DNA from: Phytopythium helicoides
Lineage: Eukaryota > Oomycota > Peronosporomycetes > Pythiales > Pythiaceae
NCBI GenBank assembly: GCA_024867545.1
Contig: JANFNE010000029.1
Location: 516,046-580,045, forward strand
Length of the DNA stretch: 64,000 bases
Direction: 5' to 3'
In this document: one piece after another, positions 61,825-64,000 of the stretch
Layout: every line of letters begins with the position of its first letter
Numbering within the stretch: position 1 is the first letter of the stretch
Notes under the pieces: generated by a model
The model's input: the letters and a program-made list of their open reading frames with translations, nothing else
Told to the model about the DNA's origin: nothing
Databases searched by the model: none
Program-made: the position numbers and the translations under genes

Positions 61825-63557
61825 AAGTTATACACGTCCGGACAATGGCTAGCCCGATACAAATTTCAATATAAAAGTGGCAGGACAATGGCCATCCCTC
61901 CCCGGAGCCGTTGTCCTGCCACTTTTATCTTGGAATTTGTATCGGGCTAGCCATTGTCCGTCCCGAGCGCAGATGTCCGGCCCCTTAACTATGGAAATTC
62001 CCTATATGTCAGCCCTTGATGGAAACTCCGATACTAAAACTAAACCTCACCCACGGTACTACCGCAAAGCCATACAGTACATAACAACGATGTCACTGGA
62101 ATGTTGCCAGATTATCGGCAGTTGTGATGTACATTGTGTGGGTAGTAAAACCACATGTACTACCACCGTAGCAAGTTGATGGATGTGAATGCTACATAGT
62201 CAAGTTATTCTGAATCGAGCAACAAGCCATTGCTGTTCTTGTAATGGAAATGTGCGTAACCATCAATGTACATTGTGTAAGCTGAAAGACTGACACGTGT
62301 ACCAATTTAAACATGCACAGGCAGAACATGAAGCAAATGCAAATGATGGACAATCAATTATCAGCAAACAAACCTACTTGATATAGCACTGGACAAGTAT
62401 GAATAGATAAGAGAACAACACGCGTTCATCAACTTGATGTAGCCAAGGTACACATGTGGAACATACCATGAGCGAGTGTAATCCTACTTGTACGATTGGT
62501 CCGCAATGAGATCAAACGCCTTGAGATATTGCCAATGGATAATTGACTGACATGTGATGGATGACAAGCTGTGACGGCTACTTCACGATCAATACTTGAT
62601 GGTTAAATGGACTGAGACGTGACGATTAGTGTCTGATTTGAGACACCATTGATTACTACAGCTCACCTAGTTGATCGGCAAGTGTGTTGATGTGAAGCAT
62701 GTAATGAAGAAGAAGTAAACCAAACTGAAGCACATGATTCACTATCCAGTGAAGTGTGCAAAGAACATGATGAAGTAGCACACCGATTGATAGCGACGTA
62801 CTTGCCTTCACCGACGTAGCTATGCTCTTTCCACAATCAATATCTAGTAACTTTGAAGCAAATATGTGCTGTGCTTGATGCTTTGTATCGTGCAATGAAC
62901 TGTGTGTAGCCAGAGCGATTGGAATTCGACTTGATCATGCAGAGCGAATCTTGTTTTGAACCAAGTAGAATTGAATGAACACCATGTCGGCGCTGGTATG
63001 TCAGCTGAACTGTGATGTGTGGTCTAGCATGAGTAAGTGCTGTCGCGAGTTTCTATCACATATGATGCTGGAAAGCAATGATGGTCAGCACATTGTGGTT
63101 ATACAGTAAGTGTTGATGTCTGAAGTGAAGTAGAGTATAATTGAAGAAAATTGTTGAGCAATGAGCGTTTGATGACGCATGTGATGGTGTTGTGCAGACG
63201 ATAAGAGAAACATTGAAATATAGTGATCGAGAATGGTACGCGTATGTGTGAAGAGCGTCGGAGGCGCGGCGAGTAAGAGACAACGTAATGAACGGCATCA
63301 CCAACATATTTGTGTGAGGATGATTGGTACGTATTGAATGAAGTTCGGAGTTGGAAGTAGTTCACGACATCCATGTACTCGAAGTGAACAATACTCAAAT
63401 TCGATGCGAATGTGCGCGCAAAGCTGTGTAGTAGTATTTGAAACCCCGGTGTGGAGTATGATTAGGGTTTGGAAATTTATCGGTAATAAATCGGTAAGAA
63501 AATGTAAGTTACAGACAGGGTTTAGTAGGGTTTAGGGTTTAGGGTTTAGGGTTTAGA
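61825..63557. repeat. Subtelomeric repeat unit 3 with different foldback
   Basis: From CCCACGGTACTACCGC (about 62050) to the degenerate telomere run at 63518-63557 this is homologous to units 1 and 2, with scattered substitutions and small indels (offset about 1727). Its first 215 nt differ: after TTTAGGGAAG comes another foldback (61840-61959) and a spacer with no counterpart in units 1 and 2. Confidence 0.88.
61840..61959. repeat. 120-nt foldback element, unit 3 (variant sequence)
   Basis: Begins GGACAATGGCTAGCCCGATA and ends with its reverse complement. About 49 nt pair with two or three mismatches. GGACAATGG recurs at position 44 of the left arm, exactly as TGACATTGGG does in units 1 and 2. 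Only the core ATACAAATTTCAA-TATAA is shared with them, and it lies in opposite orientation in the left arm. Confidence 0.85.
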
Positions 63558-63770
63558 AGCTGTCCTAAAAAAAAGTGCCCAGCAAGGTATACTTTTGATT
63601 ACGTGGGATCTTAGATGACATATTGAGATGGATGAAACCAACTTTTTTTTTGTCTGTCGTCGACCTACTTTTTGAGCTACGGTCGAAAAACTGTCACAAT
63701 TTATACGATTTTCAAAGTCACCAGGAAGACCTATATTGGTGATATGATATGATTAGGATATTGTATTAGA
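63558..63770. other. Unique spacer between unit 3 and the telomere
   Basis: 213 nt with poly-A and poly-T runs (AAAAAAAAG near 63568, TTTTTTTTT near 63642). No similarity to the units or to the 59900-60082 spacer that I can see, and no gene. Confidence 0.6.
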
Positions 63771-64000
63771 AGGGTTTAGGGTTTAGGGTTTAGGGTTTAG
63801 GGTTTAGGGTTTAGGGTTTAGGGTTTAGGGTTTAGGGTTTAGGGTTTAGGGTTTAGGGTTTAGGGTTTAGGGTTTAGGGTTTAGGGTTTAGGGTTTAGGG
63901 TTTAGGGTTTAGGGTTTAGGGTTTAGGGTTTAGGGTTTAGGGTTTAGGGTTTAGGGTTTAGGGTTTAGGGTTTAGGGTTTAGGGTTTAGGGTTTAGGGTT
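63771..64000 (+). repeat. Telomere, (TTTAGGG)n
   Basis: About 33 perfect tandem TTTAGGG units reaching the last base. The G-rich strand runs 5'->3' outward, as at a right chromosome end. The TTTAGGG heptamer is the oomycete and plant type; together with the gene content it supports an oomycete. Confidence 0.98.

Noticed and set aside
58992..63307. Repeated minus-strand frames of 60-85 codons in the subtelomeric units
   Set aside because: They recur only because the DNA is repeated; composition is AT-driven and unit 3 changes them without regard to codon position.
58146..63557. CRISPR array
   Set aside because: The repeats are long units (about 1.75 kb) without short regular spacers, and the sequence is eukaryotic.

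Overview
The window is the end of an oomycete chromosome, most likely Phytophthora or a close relative. It ends in about 33 uninterrupted TTTAGGG repeats that run 5'->3' to the last base, the orientation of a right-hand telomere. Genes are compact and GC-rich. The introns I could place are 60-100 nt, with GTRNGT-type donors and CTGAC-like branch sites. The families are typical of oomycetes: BT1-type folate-biopterin transporters, M96 mating-specific proteins, GH81 glucanases carrying CBM1 and PAN modules, an HSF-type regulator and an ABCC pump.

Layout. 1-2.8 kb: the end of an unidentified minus-strand gene, a COA3-like mitochondrial micro-protein, a small basic protein and an ARL2BP/CFAP36-domain protein. 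3.3-11.6 kb: four BT1-family transporters arranged as two tandem pairs facing each other; a fifth lies at 43.1 kb. 14.3-26.7 kb: an alternating array of permease, copper amine oxidase, permease and copper amine oxidase, which reads as an amine uptake-and-oxidation module present twice. 27.6-36 kb: two M96 paralogues and a TIM-barrel gene. The second M96 gene and the TIM-barrel gene sit in the spacer of a 2-kb inverted repeat, so both are read inward from near-identical upstream sequence. 37-44.8 kb: HSF regulator, ABCC pump and the fifth BT1 gene. 44.9-51.6 kb: two tandem GH81 glucanases that differ in their number of carbohydrate-binding modules.

From 52 kb outward the sequence changes to a hAT-like transposase, gene remnants with stops or frame breaks, and then three ~1.75-kb subtelomeric repeat units bounded by short interstitial telomere runs. 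Each unit starts next to a foldback element of exactly 120 nt. The foldbacks of units 1/2 and unit 3 differ in sequence but share the same internal geometry.

Three otherwise complete genes (permease 2, M96-2 and BT1-5) carry single-base insertions that break the frame. Because no other lesions are visible in them, assembly indels are a real alternative to pseudogenisation. All protein identities come from motif recognition by eye; no database search was run.
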